64,000 bases of DNA from Achromobacter sp. UMC46 (GTDB taxonomy: Bacteria > Pseudomonadota > Gammaproteobacteria > Burkholderiales > Burkholderiaceae_B), in the NCBI RefSeq assembly GCF_014170335.1, contig NZ_LZZS01000030.1, forward strand, positions 62,001 to 126,000. The letters are read 5' to 3'. The notes under the pieces are model-generated. The model did not search any database, was not told where the DNA came from, and saw nothing but the letters and a program-made list of their open reading frames with translations. The position numbers and the translations under genes were made by a program. This document shows, piece by piece, positions 41,520-50,470 of the stretch (its first letter is position 1; each line of letters opens with the position of its first letter).

Positions 41520-42452
41520 ATGAATGGAAAGATGCAGGGATATTGCTGCCTGGCGGCGGCCATGGTGCTGGTGGGCAGCACGGTCGTGGCCAGCAAGATC
41601 ATCGGAACCGGGCTGCCGCCCTTTACCGCGACGGCGCTGCGGTTCGCCATCGCGCTGCCCTGCTTCGCGCTGCTGATGGCCGCGACCGGCGCCCGGATGC
41701 CGCGTCTGGACCGGCGCGACTGGCTGCTGCTGGCGGCGCAGGCCATCGCCGGCAGCGTCGGCTACACCACGCTGTTGATCGCCGGGCTGCAGCGCACATC
41801 GGCCGTGGACGGCGGCGTCATTCTGGGGACGCTGCCGCTTGTCACCGCGGCCGTCGCGATCGTGCTGCTGGGTGAACGCCCGGGCAAGGCCATGCTGGCC
41901 GCGATCGCCGCCGCCGGTTTCGGCGTCTGGTTGATGACGCGCCATGGCGCGGACGCCAGCGGCGCGCCGTCCTGGATCGGCAACGCGCTGATCCTGGGCG
42001 CGGTCTTGTGCGAAGGACTGTTCATCCTGCTGAACAAACGCCTGCGCGTACCGGTCCCGCCGCTTGCGCTTTCCACCGTCATGACAGGTTTCGGGCTGGC
42101 CTTCTCGGCGCTGGCGAGCCTGACGGAATCGCCCTGGCGGCTCGAAGTATCCGCCGACGCATTCCTGGCCGTCGCGTACTACGCCGTCGTGCCCACGGTA
42201 GGCGGCTTCCTGCTGTGGTATGCCGGCGCCGCGCGCGTGCAAGGGTCCGAGGCCGCGCTCTTCACGGCGCTGGCACCGGCATCCGCGGTCGCGCTGGCGG
42301 CCGGCTTGCTGGGGGAGCCGTTGACAGGCGTCCAGATCGCGGGGATGGCGTGCGTGCTGGGCGCCGTGGCGCTGCTGGGCTGGCCCGGCCGCAAGCGGCA
42401 TGTGGAAAATCCGGCGAATCCGAAAAATCCAGCTAATTCCGCAGGCGGCTAG
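41520..42452 (+). CDS. EamA (DMT-superfamily) transporter
   Basis: A 310-residue membrane protein with ten helices in two EamA repeats (LAAAMVLVGSTVVASKIIGT onward, then LILGAVLCEGLFILLNKRLR onward, ending with MACVLGAVALLGW). It probably exports amino acids or small metabolites. ATG 41520 is chosen; GTG 41466 would add a non-hydrophobic leader and ATG 41532 is possible. The end overlaps the convergent MarR gene by 4 bp, sharing a CTAG so that both stops fall on the same bases. Confidence 0.88.
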   Translation: MNGKMQGYCCLAAAMVLVGSTVVASKIIGTGLPPFTATALRFAIALPCFALLMAATGARMPRLDRRDWLLLAAQAIAGSVGYTTLLIAGLQRTSAVDGGVILGTLPLVTAAVAIVLLGERPGKAMLAAIAAAGFGVWLMTRHGADASGAPSWIGNALILGAVLCEGLFILLNKRLRVPVPPLALSTVMTGFGLAFSALASLTESPWRLEVSADAFLAVAYYAVVPTVGGFLLWYAGAARVQGSEAALFTALAPASAVALAAGLLGEPLTGVQIAGMACVLGAVALLGWPGRKRHVENPANPKNPANSAGG

Positions 42453-42925
42453 CCCCGGCTGAACGCCAGCGCGAACTCATCGGAAAAAATGTCGGCCAGC
42501 GCATGGCGCAAGGCGGCCGCGCGCTCTGCGCCGTAGGCGGCTTCGAAGCGGTCCTGCGCGTCTTTCCACAGGCGCTTGGATTCCGCCAGCTTGGCGCGGC
42601 CGGCGTCCGTCAGCGCCACGCGGCGGCTGCGTCCATCGTGTTCGTCACGCGCCATCCGCACATAGCCGTCCCGTTCCAGCGGCTTCAGGTTGTGCGCCAA
42701 TGCGGAACGGTCCAACACCATCGAGCGCGCCAGATCCGTCATCGACGGTGTGCCGGCGCGCGCGATGTGGATCAGAATCGAATGCTGCGACACTTTCAGG
42801 CCGCAGGGCGCCAGCACCGTGTCATACAACTGCGACACGCGCCGGGTCGCCTTGCGCAGGGCGGCGCCGTTGCAGACAAGGGGATCCGGAACAATGGCGG
42901 GGACGGTAGGATCGGCGGCGGACAT
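42449..42925 (-). CDS. MarR-family transcriptional regulator
   Basis: A 158-residue winged-helix regulator: VLAPCGLKVSQHSILIHIAR, MTDLARSMVLDRSALAHNLK, then the wing PLERDGYVRMARDEHDGRSR and RVALTDAGRAKLAESKRLWK. It is divergent from the MATE efflux gene, so repression of that pump with induction by a toxic ligand is the likely circuit. Confidence 0.92.
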   Translation of the reverse strand: MSAADPTVPAIVPDPLVCNGAALRKATRRVSQLYDTVLAPCGLKVSQHSILIHIARAGTPSMTDLARSMVLDRSALAHNLKPLERDGYVRMARDEHDGRSRRVALTDAGRAKLAESKRLWKDAQDRFEAAYGAERAAALRHALADIFSDEFALAFSRG

Positions 42926-43000
42926 GGCGGCGGGGACGGCAAATGGAAAGGGGCAAGGCCATTACGCTACTGCCGGGCCGGACTCGCGTCCAGCCCATTC

Positions 43001-43029
43001 TTGACAGGTATTGGCATATGCACGTAAAT
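43001..43029 (+). promoter_or_regulatory. Promoter of the MATE gene
   Basis: A consensus -35 TTGACA (43001-43006) and a weaker -10 GTAAAT (43024-43029) are 17 bp apart, 30 bp before the MATE start. The spacer contains the small dyad GCATATGC, a possible MarR contact. The stretch is more AT-rich than its surroundings. Confidence 0.6.
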
Positions 43030-43058
43030 TTTACCGCATCCCGTTCCGGCCATCTTCC

Positions 43059-44462
43059 ATGCCAGCGACTCCCCCGCCACGCCCCGCCAATGCGCGCCTG
43101 CAGGCCATGCTTGAAGCGCCCATCGCCCCCACGCTGGCACGCCTGGCCTGGCCCAATATCCTGATGATGTCGGCGCAGTCCGCCACCGGCCTGATCGAGA
43201 CCTGGTTCCTGGCCCGGCTGGGCACATCCGTGCTGGCGGGCGTGGCGCTGGTGGTGCCGGTGCTGTTCCTGATGGGGAACATGTCGCAGGGCGCGATGGG
43301 CGGCGGCATCTCGGCCGCGGTGGCGCGCGCGCTGGGCGGCGGCCGCCAGCAAGAGGCCGACCAGCTGGTGCTGCACGCGGTGGTGCTGAACGCGCTGCTG
43401 GGGCTGGTCTTCTGCGTGCTGCTGCTGGCATTCGGACCGCAGCTGTATCGCGCGCTGGGCGCCGAAGGCGAGGCGCTGGACGCCGCCCTGGCCTACTCCA
43501 ATGTCATTTTCGGCGGCATCGTCCTGATGTGGCTGATGAACGCGTTCGCCAGCGTCATCCGGGGCACCGGCAACATGCTGGTGCCCGGCGCGGTGATCTG
43601 CGGCGGCGCGTTGCTGCTGATCCCCCTGTCGCCGTGCCTGATCTTCGGCTGGGGGCCGTTCCCCGCGCTGGGCGTGGCAGGCGGCGGCTGGGCGCTGGTC
43701 ATCTACTACGGCGTGGGCGCGCTGATCCTGGGCACCTACTGCGTCAGCGGGCGCAACCCCGCGCGGCTGGTCCTCAGCCGGCTGCATCCGAACCTGATGC
43801 GCAGCATCCTCAGCGTGGGCGCGCTGGCCACGTTGAACCCCCTGCTGACCAATGCGCTGGTGGCGCTGACGGCGGCGCTGGTCGGCGCCTATGCCGGCAC
43901 GGCGGCCGTGGCCGGCTACGGCATCGCCGTGCGTCTGGAGTATCTGCTGATTCCGATCGCCTTCGGGTTGGGTGCGCCCATGGTCGCCATGGTCGCATCC
44001 AACATCGGCGCGGGCCAGCCCGAACGCGCAATGCGCATCGCATTGACGGGCGGCGCGATGGCCTTCGTGCTGGCCGAAGCCATCGGACTCGCGGCGGCGT
44101 GCTTTCCCGAAGCGTGGCTGCGGCTGTTCGGCGCCGAAGACCACATGCTGCAAGCCGGCTCGGCGTATCTGCGCACGGTCGGCCCGGTCTACGGGTTCTT
44201 TGCGCTGGGGTTCTCGATGTACTTCGCTTCGCAAGGCGCGGGCCGGTTGAAGTGGCCGTTGATCGCAGGCTGCCTGCGCCTCTTGACTGCCGTGGGCGCC
44301 GGCGGCGTGGCGCTGCACCTGACCGGATCGCTGACCGTGTTCTTCCTGACCGCGGCGGTGGCGATGTGCCTGTATGGCCTGATCATCCTGACCGCGGTCG
44401 CGTCCGGCTCGTGGTTCGACCGGGGGCATCTGCGCAAACCCCAGCCGCTGGCGCGTCCGTAG
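43059..44462 (+). CDS. MATE-family multidrug efflux transporter
   Basis: A 467-residue protein with about 12 membrane helices in two MATE halves: LARLAWPNILMMSAQSATGL, GNMSQGAMGGGISAAVARAL, MNAFASVIRGTGNMLVPG, and VAGYGIAVRLEYLLIPIAFG with GLGAPMVAMVASNIGAGQPE in the second half. It exports cationic drugs or metabolites using Na+ or H+. The start at ATG 43059 follows the promoter at 43001. Its last 80 bp overlap the 3' end of the convergent LysR gene. Confidence 0.92.
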   Translation: MPATPPPRPANARLQAMLEAPIAPTLARLAWPNILMMSAQSATGLIETWFLARLGTSVLAGVALVVPVLFLMGNMSQGAMGGGISAAVARALGGGRQQEADQLVLHAVVLNALLGLVFCVLLLAFGPQLYRALGAEGEALDAALAYSNVIFGGIVLMWLMNAFASVIRGTGNMLVPGAVICGGALLLIPLSPCLIFGWGPFPALGVAGGGWALVIYYGVGALILGTYCVSGRNPARLVLSRLHPNLMRSILSVGALATLNPLLTNALVALTAALVGAYAGTAAVAGYGIAVRLEYLLIPIAFGLGAPMVAMVASNIGAGQPERAMRIALTGGAMAFVLAEAIGLAAACFPEAWLRLFGAEDHMLQAGSAYLRTVGPVYGFFALGFSMYFASQGAGRLKWPLIAGCLRLLTAVGAGGVALHLTGSLTVFFLTAAVAMCLYGLIILTAVASGSWFDRGHLRKPQPLARP

Positions 44463-45348
44463 CCGCGGGCGCGTCGCGCAGCGCGTAGGCGACCAGTTCG
44501 GCGGCATACGCCGGCAAGGCGTCGCGCACGCACAGCACCAGGTCGCGCGTGGCCCAGTCGTCGGCCAGCGCCACGCGCAGCACACCGGCGGCACGGCCAT
44601 AGCGCATCGCGGCCACGCGCGGCACGATGCCGATGCCCACGCCCTGCCCCACCATCCGGCAGACGGCGTCGAAGCTGCGCAAGCGCACGCGGTACGACAG
44701 CACTTTGCCGCCGCGCCGCGCGTGATGCGCAATGTGCTCCTGCAACGCGCTGCCTTCCACCAGACCCACGAACTCCTCGTCGCCCACCTCGGCCAGCGTG
44801 ACCGCCGGACGGCCCGCCAACGGGTGGCCGCGCGGCACGATCAGCGTCAAGGGATCATGGCGGAAGGTCTGCGTATGCAAGGCGTGCAGATCGGTCGAAT
44901 CCGCCAGCACGCCGATGTCGCAGGTGCCGGCGCGCAGCGCATCGGCGATCTCGTGGCTGAGCCGTTCTTCCAGGTCCACCGACACGCGCGGATGGTCTTT
45001 CAGGAAATCGCCCAGCACCGCCGGCAGGTATTCGCTTAGCGCCGTGGTGTTGCACAACACGCGCACATGGCCTTTCAGCCCGTGGCCGTAGTGGTCGAGC
45101 TCGCCGCGCATGCGGTCCATCTGGGCAAGCACCACCCGCGCGTGGTGCGCCAGCGTGCGGCCGGCCGGCGTAGGGTCGACGCCCCGGTGCTCGCGCAGCA
45201 GCAACGGCACGCCCAAGGTGTCCTCCATGCCGCGGATGCGCTCGCTGGCGGAGGCCAGCGTCATGTGGGAACGCTTGGCGCCCGCCGTGATGGAGCCCGT
45301 TTCCTGCACGTTCAGGAAGAGCCGAAGGTCGGTCAGGTCGAATCGCAT
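44383..45348 (-). CDS. LysR-family transcriptional regulator with extended tail
   Basis: A 321-residue regulator: HTH FLNVQETGSITAGAKRSHMT then LASASERIRGMEDTLGVPLL, effector domain VRVLCNTTALSEYLPAVLGD and GVGIGIVPRVAAMRYGRAAG. The usual LysR end is near YAAELVAYALRDA; an additional 30 residues (Ala/Thr/Arg-rich) are read through DNA that is antisense to the MATE gene, giving an 80-bp convergent overlap. The tail probably arose by loss of a stop codon. Confidence 0.88.
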   Translation of the reverse strand: MRFDLTDLRLFLNVQETGSITAGAKRSHMTLASASERIRGMEDTLGVPLLLREHRGVDPTPAGRTLAHHARVVLAQMDRMRGELDHYGHGLKGHVRVLCNTTALSEYLPAVLGDFLKDHPRVSVDLEERLSHEIADALRAGTCDIGVLADSTDLHALHTQTFRHDPLTLIVPRGHPLAGRPAVTLAEVGDEEFVGLVEGSALQEHIAHHARRGGKVLSYRVRLRSFDAVCRMVGQGVGIGIVPRVAAMRYGRAAGVLRVALADDWATRDLVLCVRDALPAYAAELVAYALRDAPAATDAPAAGVCADAPGRTTSRTRPRSG

Positions 45349-45484
45349 CCGGCCAGCGTAGCACGTCGCTCCTCAGGCTGACCCATAGGCAAGCTATGCG
45401 ACTTCCCGATTCCATACCCGGGCGCCGTGGCGCAGAATTCAGACGTTCCCCCATTACGTTGCCGCCCGAACCCGGAATTCGACC

Positions 45485-45901
45485 ATGACAATCTTGAATC
45501 CCCGCTCCCGCCCGTCGCGTTGGCCAAGCTTGGCGCTGCTGGCGCTGGCCCTGAACACCTCAGGCGACGCCATAGCCCAGCCCGGCCTTGGCGCCTACAC
45601 CACGCCCGCGCAGAAATACGCGTTGGCGCTGGAAGCCCAAACCGAAGGCGACGTGCCCGCCATGCTGGCCTGGCTGCGCGCCGCAGCGCGGGACGACCAT
45701 GCGCCGGCGCAACGCCTGCTGGGCATGGCGCTGATCGGCGGCCCGGCCTTGTACGGCCCGGCCATGCCCGCCGACCTGTGCGAAGCGCGCCAATGGCTGC
45801 TGCGCGCCGCGCGCCAGGACGGGGCCGCCCCGAACGACGTGGCCTACGCCCTGTTCGGCCGCCCCCGGCAAGCCCAGCCCTTCCAATGCGAGCGCTCATG
45901 A
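45485..45901 (+). CDS. Small exported Sel1-like repeat protein
   Basis: A 138-residue protein with a signal peptide (PSLALLALALNTSGDAIAQP) and a Sel1-like helical pair (GDVPAMLAWLRAAARDDHAP then AQRLLGMALIGG, DLCEARQWLLRAARQDGAAP). It is coupled to the TauE/SafE permease by a 4-bp ATGA overlap. The role is unknown; Sel1 repeats bind proteins. Confidence 0.7.
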   Translation: MTILNPRSRPSRWPSLALLALALNTSGDAIAQPGLGAYTTPAQKYALALEAQTEGDVPAMLAWLRAAARDDHAPAQRLLGMALIGGPALYGPAMPADLCEARQWLLRAARQDGAAPNDVAYALFGRPRQAQPFQCERS

Positions 45902-46668
45902 GCCCGCTGGACCTGTTTCCCGGCGGCACGCCGGCGCTGATTGCGTTGACCACTGCGGTGTTCGTCCTGGCCGGTGTCGTGAAGGGCGTGGTGGGTTTGG
46001 GCCTGCCGACCATTTCCATGGCGATGCTGGCGCTGGTCATGGCGCCCGCGCAGGCCGCCGCCCTGCTGATCGTGCCGTCGCTGGTCACCAACCTGTGGCA
46101 GGCGCGGCCCTGGCCCACGCTCTTCGCGACCTTGCGCCGCGTTGCCGCCATGCAGGCGGGCGTCTGCGTCGGCACGATCGCGGGCGCGCTATGGCTCGGT
46201 GCGCCCAGCGGCCATTGGGCCAGCGTCTGCCTGGGGTTTGCGCTGATCGCCTATGCGGCCTGGGGCCTGTTCGGATCACCGCCCAGCGTGCCTCGCCGGC
46301 ACGAGCAGGCGCTGGGCGCGGTGGTCGGCGCGGTCACCGGCGTGATCACTGCAGCGACGGGCGTGTTCGTGATTCCCGCCGTGCCCTACTTGCAGGCGCT
46401 GAACCTGGGCAAGGATGGACTGATCCAGGCCATGGGCATTTCCTTCACGGTATCGACGGTGGCCCTGGCGGCCGGCCTGTGGCTGAACGGCGGCTACAGT
46501 TCGAACGCGGCCGGCGCCTCGGTGCTGATGCTGCTGCCCGCGCTGATCGGCATGGCACTGGGCCAATGGCTGCGCGGCCGGCTGTCGGCGCACACGTTCA
46601 AGCTGTGCTTCATGGTGAGCCTGGCGCTGCTGGGCGTGTACCAGGTCGTGCAAGGCTGGACGGCGTGA
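45898..46668 (+). CDS. TauE/SafE-family sulfite/anion exporter
   Basis: A 256-residue permease with about eight helices. Two repeated segments show the family pattern: VVKGVVGLGLPTISMAMLAL in the first half and GAVTGVITAATGVFVIPAVP in the second. TauE/SafE proteins carry sulfite, sulfoacetate or related organic anions across the inner membrane. ATG 45898 is chosen because it overlaps the upstream TGA (ATGA); ATG 45886 would add four residues. Confidence 0.88.
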   Translation: MSPLDLFPGGTPALIALTTAVFVLAGVVKGVVGLGLPTISMAMLALVMAPAQAAALLIVPSLVTNLWQARPWPTLFATLRRVAAMQAGVCVGTIAGALWLGAPSGHWASVCLGFALIAYAAWGLFGSPPSVPRRHEQALGAVVGAVTGVITAATGVFVIPAVPYLQALNLGKDGLIQAMGISFTVSTVALAAGLWLNGGYSSNAAGASVLMLLPALIGMALGQWLRGRLSAHTFKLCFMVSLALLGVYQVVQGWTA

Positions 46669-46674
46669 GCGACC

Positions 46675-46700
46675 CGGCCCGCGCGCCCAAGCGCGGGCCG
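46675..46700. terminator. Hairpin between convergent TauE and SDR genes
   Basis: CGGCCCGCGC and GCGCGGGCCG make a perfect 10-bp stem around GCCCAA, between two converging genes. There is no T-run on either side, so its strength as a terminator is uncertain. Confidence 0.45.
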
Positions 46701-46701
46701 A

Positions 46702-47520
46702 TCACGCCGCCAGGCGCCGCTCGTCGACAAAGCCGATCGATACTGACATCTCGCGCCAGCGCGCCAATTCCTGCTGCACCGACTGGATCTTGCCGCGTGC
46801 CTGGTCGAACGCGTCGCGGCCCAGGAACAGATGCAGCGGTGCGTACTGCGCCTGCGCGGCGCTGATCAACGCTTGCGCGGCCTTCACGGGATCCCCGCCC
46901 GACGCTTGCAGCAACGGGTCGCGCGCCGCCAATTCGGGCGCGTCGCCGCGATCCGGCACCGCGCGCATGGCGCCGGGGTACACCAGCGACACGCGCACGC
47001 CCCACGCCGATGCTTCGGCGGCCAACGCCTCGGTCAACCCGCTGACCGCGAACTTGGCCGCGCTGTACGCACCCCATTCCGCGTGGCCGCCGTCAAAGCC
47101 CAGGATCGACGAAATGTTGAACACGTGCCCGCTGCGCTGCGTGCGCATGCGCGGTAGCACGGCGCGGATGACATTCAACATGCCAAAGACATTGATGTCG
47201 AAGGTGCCGCGCAACGCGTCGTCGGACAGGCTGTCCAACGATCCCTGCAGGGCGTCGCCCGCGTGGTTCACCACGACGTCCACCCTGCCGAACGCGGCCA
47301 TCGTGGCGTCCACCGCACGGCGCACGTTGCGCTCGTCCGCCAGGTCCACCGACAGGGGCAGGAACTGCCCTTCCAGCTTGGCCCCCACGGCCTCCAGCAA
47401 TGCATCGCCGTCCCGAGCCGTCGCCGCCACCTTGTGTCCACGGTCCAGCAGCATCTTCACCAGCACCAGGCCCAAGCCCGTCGACGCGCCCGTCACCAAC
47501 CAGATTTTTTCGGTATTCAT
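46702..47520 (-). CDS. Short-chain dehydrogenase/reductase
   Basis: A 272-residue classical SDR: IWLVTGASTGLGLVLVKMLL (TGxxxGxG cofactor motif), VVNHAGDALQGSLDSLSDDA (NHAG in place of NNAG), the active-site region FNISSILGFDGGHAEWGAYS then AAKFAVSGLTEALAAEA (Ser-Tyr-x3-Lys), and SLVYPGAM. It probably oxidises or reduces a small alcohol or ketone with NADP(H). Substrate unknown. Confidence 0.92.
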   Translation of the reverse strand: MNTEKIWLVTGASTGLGLVLVKMLLDRGHKVAATARDGDALLEAVGAKLEGQFLPLSVDLADERNVRRAVDATMAAFGRVDVVVNHAGDALQGSLDSLSDDALRGTFDINVFGMLNVIRAVLPRMRTQRSGHVFNISSILGFDGGHAEWGAYSAAKFAVSGLTEALAAEASAWGVRVSLVYPGAMRAVPDRGDAPELAARDPLLQASGGDPVKAAQALISAAQAQYAPLHLFLGRDAFDQARGKIQSVQQELARWREMSVSIGFVDERRLAA

Positions 47521-47731
47521 GCGATTCCCATCCCTTGCTAGCCTGCATGCTTGCAGCCGCCGGCAAGATGCCGGGCGGCCAGGCCGGACGAAGCATTCAT
47601 GTCTGACGCTTCGGCCCTGAGCCTGGTTAAGGATATTAAGAATCGTGCGGGCGGGCGTACAGGCTCGTTCTTGCGTGAAACCTGCCTATTTCTCCGCTGA
47701 TGCTTTTTGCGCCGCAGCGCGGTGCGCGCGC

Positions 47732-47881
47732 TCAGCCCAGCGCGCTGCGGTAGTGCTCGCTATTGAAGGCGGGCGCGGTGTCCTGCACGACGGCGGCAGG
47801 CGCCGCCACCGGTTCGTCCGCCGTCTGCACGCCGAACAACGAGAGTTCCGCGTTGACCAATGCCAGTATGAAATTTGCCAT
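47732..47881 (-). CDS. Small hypothetical protein (49 residues)
   Basis: CAAGGAATCAAC precedes ATG 47881, a good ribosome-binding site with correct spacing, and the frame runs 49 residues to TGA. It starts MANFILALVNAELSLFGVQT, a short amphipathic or membrane-seeking helix, followed by an Ala/Val/Pro-rich middle and the C-terminal SEHYRSALG. I recognise no family. It lies alone between an SDR and a LysR gene. Support is limited to the start signal and coding-like codon use. Confidence 0.5.
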   Translation of the reverse strand: MANFILALVNAELSLFGVQTADEPVAAPAAVVQDTAPAFNSEHYRSALG

Positions 47882-48027
47882 GTTGATTCCTTGAGTGAAG
47901 CGTCCCGGCCGGCGGACTGCGCGCCGGCCTCGGTAAGGACATGAGCGTCATGGTGCGGGCCATGGCGCGCGGCGTCCATTTGCTTTACTCAATGGCGGCG
48001 ATAAAGGGCGGCGATACCCGCAGGCGG

Positions 48028-48915
48028 TCAGCGCCCGAACCGCCGGCGCTGGCCGGTCTGCCTGACCGCGGCCACCAGCGCATGCACCGCAGGTTCGGCC
48101 GAACGCAGATAAGCGTAGAAGCGCGTCATCGGAAGGTCCGGCATGCCATCATGCTGCGACAGGGCGCGCAGGCCCTCGCGCAGCTGGCTGCGCGCCACCG
48201 GAGCCACGGCGAATCCCGCCAGCGCGGCAGACAGGCAACCCGCCATGCTGCCGCTTTCGAAAGCAGGCACCCATCCTTGGCCGGTCTGCCCCAGCGCCGC
48301 GATGGCCGCCTCGCGATACACGCACGGCTCGGGAAACACCGCCAATGGCACCTGCCGCCCCGGCTTCCATGGCTTGTCCTCGCCCCACGCCCACACCAGG
48401 TCTTCTTCCCACAAGAGTTCGCCCTCGTCCTGCACGCGCGAACATTGCTTGCCGAACACCACGTCGAGCTTGCCGCGCGCCTGCTGGCGCAGCAGGTCCG
48501 CGGTGACGCCCACCTTCAGCTCGATCGAGGCTTCCGGATGACCACGGTGGAACGCCTGAAGCACCTCGGCCAGCCACGCGCCCGCGAAATCCTCGGACGA
48601 GCCGATGCGCAAGCGCCCCTTCAGGCGCGTACCGCTCAAGCGGGCGCGCGCTTCGCGTTCCAGGTCGACGATGTTGCGCGCATAGGCATACAGCGTCTCG
48701 CCCGCCGGCGTCACTTCGAAGCTGCGCGTCGTGCGGTCCAGCAAGATGGCGCCCGCCAGTACCTCCAGGCGCTTGATGTGGCCGCTGACGGCGGACGGTG
48801 TCAAGGACAGCACATCGGCGGCCAACGCAAAGCCGCCGCTGTCCACCACCTCCAAAAACGTGCGCAGGAGCGTCAGGTCCAGCACCGCGCCGGCGGAGTC
48901 GTTCGGGCTATCCAT
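48028..48915 (-). CDS. LysR-family transcriptional regulator
   Basis: A 295-residue regulator: FLEVVDSGGFALAADVLSLT then PSAVSGHIKRLEVLAGAILL, effector domain RLRIGSSEDFAGAWLAEVLQ and AGFAVAPVARSQLREGLRAL. ATG 48915 has AAGGA eight bases upstream; an upstream ATG at 48936 has none and would lie inside the dyad at 48933-48976, so 48915 is preferred. It is divergent from the alpha/beta hydrolase gene, its likely target. Confidence 0.9.
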   Translation of the reverse strand: MDSPNDSAGAVLDLTLLRTFLEVVDSGGFALAADVLSLTPSAVSGHIKRLEVLAGAILLDRTTRSFEVTPAGETLYAYARNIVDLEREARARLSGTRLKGRLRIGSSEDFAGAWLAEVLQAFHRGHPEASIELKVGVTADLLRQQARGKLDVVFGKQCSRVQDEGELLWEEDLVWAWGEDKPWKPGRQVPLAVFPEPCVYREAAIAALGQTGQGWVPAFESGSMAGCLSAALAGFAVAPVARSQLREGLRALSQHDGMPDLPMTRFYAYLRSAEPAVHALVAAVRQTGQRRRFGR

Positions 48916-48932
48916 GCCTGCCGTCCTTATAT

Positions 48933-48976
48933 TCATGATTTATTGATAATAGACGCTTATTCATCAAGAATCATGA
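48933..48976. promoter_or_regulatory. LysR-type operator between divergent genes
   Basis: TCATGATTTATTGATAAT on the left and ATTCATCAAGAATCATGA on the right form an imperfect dyad of about 18 bp per arm, with perfect 8-bp ends TCATGATT/AATCATGA. It fills the AT-rich space between the LysR and hydrolase genes and would cover both promoters, as expected for an autoregulated LysR protein. Confidence 0.6.
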
Positions 48977-49028
48977 CAAGCCGGGGCACTATCGTGACAG
49001 CACCGTCACCGCCACAAGGAACCGCATC

Positions 49029-49925
49029 ATGTCCGCCTACGCCTGGATCCAGACCCCGCTGCTGGATATCGCCTATCTGGAATGGAATCCCTCCGGATCC
49101 CGCACCGCCGTGCTGATGCATGGCTGGCCCGACAGCCCCGAGAGCTGGAACACCGTGGCCGGGCGCTTGGCCGCGGACGGCTACCGCGTGCTGTGCCCCG
49201 CATTGCGCGGCTTCGGCCCCACGCGCTTCCGGGACGCCGCCACGCCGCGCAGCGGCGAGCTTGCGGCGCTGGGACGCGACCTGCTGGACTTCATCGACGC
49301 GCTTGGCTTGCGCCAGCCGCTGCTGGCGGGCCACGACTGGGGCGCGCGCGCCGCCGCCAACGCCTGCGGCCTGCGGCGCGGCGTGGCGGCGCAACTGGTG
49401 CTGTTGTCGGTCGGCTACGGCACCAACGACCCGAATCAGACGCTGTCGCTGGCCCAGGCCCGCAACTACTGGTATCACTGGTTCATGGCGACGCCGCGCG
49501 GCGCCAAAGCCGTGCGCGACAACCGCCGCGAATTCACCCGCATGATGTGGGACACGTGGTCGCCGGGCGCCTGGTACTCGCCGGAGGATTTCGACGAAGC
49601 CGTGCAGGCCTTCGACAACCCCGACTGGGCCGACGTGGTGCTGCATTCCTACCGCCACCGCTGGGGCTATGCGGAAGGCGACCCCACTTACCTGGCCGAC
49701 ACGGCATTGCTCACGCCGGCCCCGGAGCTGACCGTTCCCACGCTGGTGCTGCATGGCGGCGCCGACGCTTGCAATCAGCCCGCGTCCTCGGAGGGCAAGG
49801 AGGCGTTCTTCCAGGGCGGCTACGCGCGCCGCGTGCTGGACGGCGTGGGCCATTTCCCGCAGCGCGAAGCCCCGCAGGCCGTCGCCGACGCCATCCTGGC
49901 GTTCTGCGCCAAAACCGGCACCTGA
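49029..49925 (+). CDS. Alpha/beta hydrolase (epoxide hydrolase/haloalkane dehalogenase-like)
   Basis: A 298-residue hydrolase: LMHGWPDSPESWNTVAGRLA (HGWPDS oxyanion region), LLAGHDWGARAAANACGLRR with nucleophile Asp103 in the GHDWG elbow, and a C-terminal GVGHFPQREAP with the catalytic His. Asp as nucleophile indicates epoxide hydrolase or dehalogenase chemistry rather than an esterase. GCCACAAGGAACCGCATC precedes ATG 49029. Probably controlled by the divergent LysR protein. Confidence 0.9.
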   Translation: MSAYAWIQTPLLDIAYLEWNPSGSRTAVLMHGWPDSPESWNTVAGRLAADGYRVLCPALRGFGPTRFRDAATPRSGELAALGRDLLDFIDALGLRQPLLAGHDWGARAAANACGLRRGVAAQLVLLSVGYGTNDPNQTLSLAQARNYWYHWFMATPRGAKAVRDNRREFTRMMWDTWSPGAWYSPEDFDEAVQAFDNPDWADVVLHSYRHRWGYAEGDPTYLADTALLTPAPELTVPTLVLHGGADACNQPASSEGKEAFFQGGYARRVLDGVGHFPQREAPQAVADAILAFCAKTGT

Positions 49926-50082
49926 GGCCCGCCGTCGCTCGCGGGAGGGCGCCCGCCGCGCCCCGCCCGAGACGGCGATTGGGCAGCCTGCCCCGGAATG
50001 TCGGATAATCCGTCTGTTTCCCGCCGCCGCACGCGGCGGATTTTCGTGGGCGCGCAGCGCCCGACAGCATTCGGAGTCAGCT

Positions 50083-50415
50083 ATGTATCGCGGCATTCAG
50101 GCGATTGAACAATTCATGGAATCCATCGGCCTGACCTGGCGCCCCGGCTCGACCGAAAGCGCCGAACTGCGCGTCAGCTACCGCATCGGCAACACCCGGC
50201 CCCTGGGCATCGACCGCACGCTGGTGGAGTTCCACTGCGACGCCCGCCGCGCCAAGGTCTGGGTGCCCGAGTTTTCCCGCACCAGCTTCCACCAATGGTT
50301 CGAAGTGCCGCTGCAGGACTTCGAATTCACCCCCGGCGGCTCGATGCTGAAGATCAAGGCCGCCGCACGCGGCAACGCGCCTCCATACAGCGTGGGGATC
50401 AAGCCGCTGGCTTGA
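50083..50415 (+). CDS. Small conserved hypothetical protein
   Basis: A 110-residue soluble protein, MYRGIQAIEQFMESIGLTWR, with predominantly beta-strand text (LRVSYRIGNTRPLGIDRTLV, VEFHCDARRAKVWVPEFSRT, FHQWFEVPLQDFEF). No signal peptide, membrane segment or known motif is visible. TCGGAGTCAGCT precedes ATG 50083 and a clear terminator follows, so it is a monocistronic gene. I do not recognise its function. Confidence 0.65.
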   Translation: MYRGIQAIEQFMESIGLTWRPGSTESAELRVSYRIGNTRPLGIDRTLVEFHCDARRAKVWVPEFSRTSFHQWFEVPLQDFEFTPGGSMLKIKAAARGNAPPYSVGIKPLA

Positions 50416-50470
50416 TTATCGGCAATGCTGCCGGACACGACAGCCTTGCTTCGTAGATTCACGCAAACGA

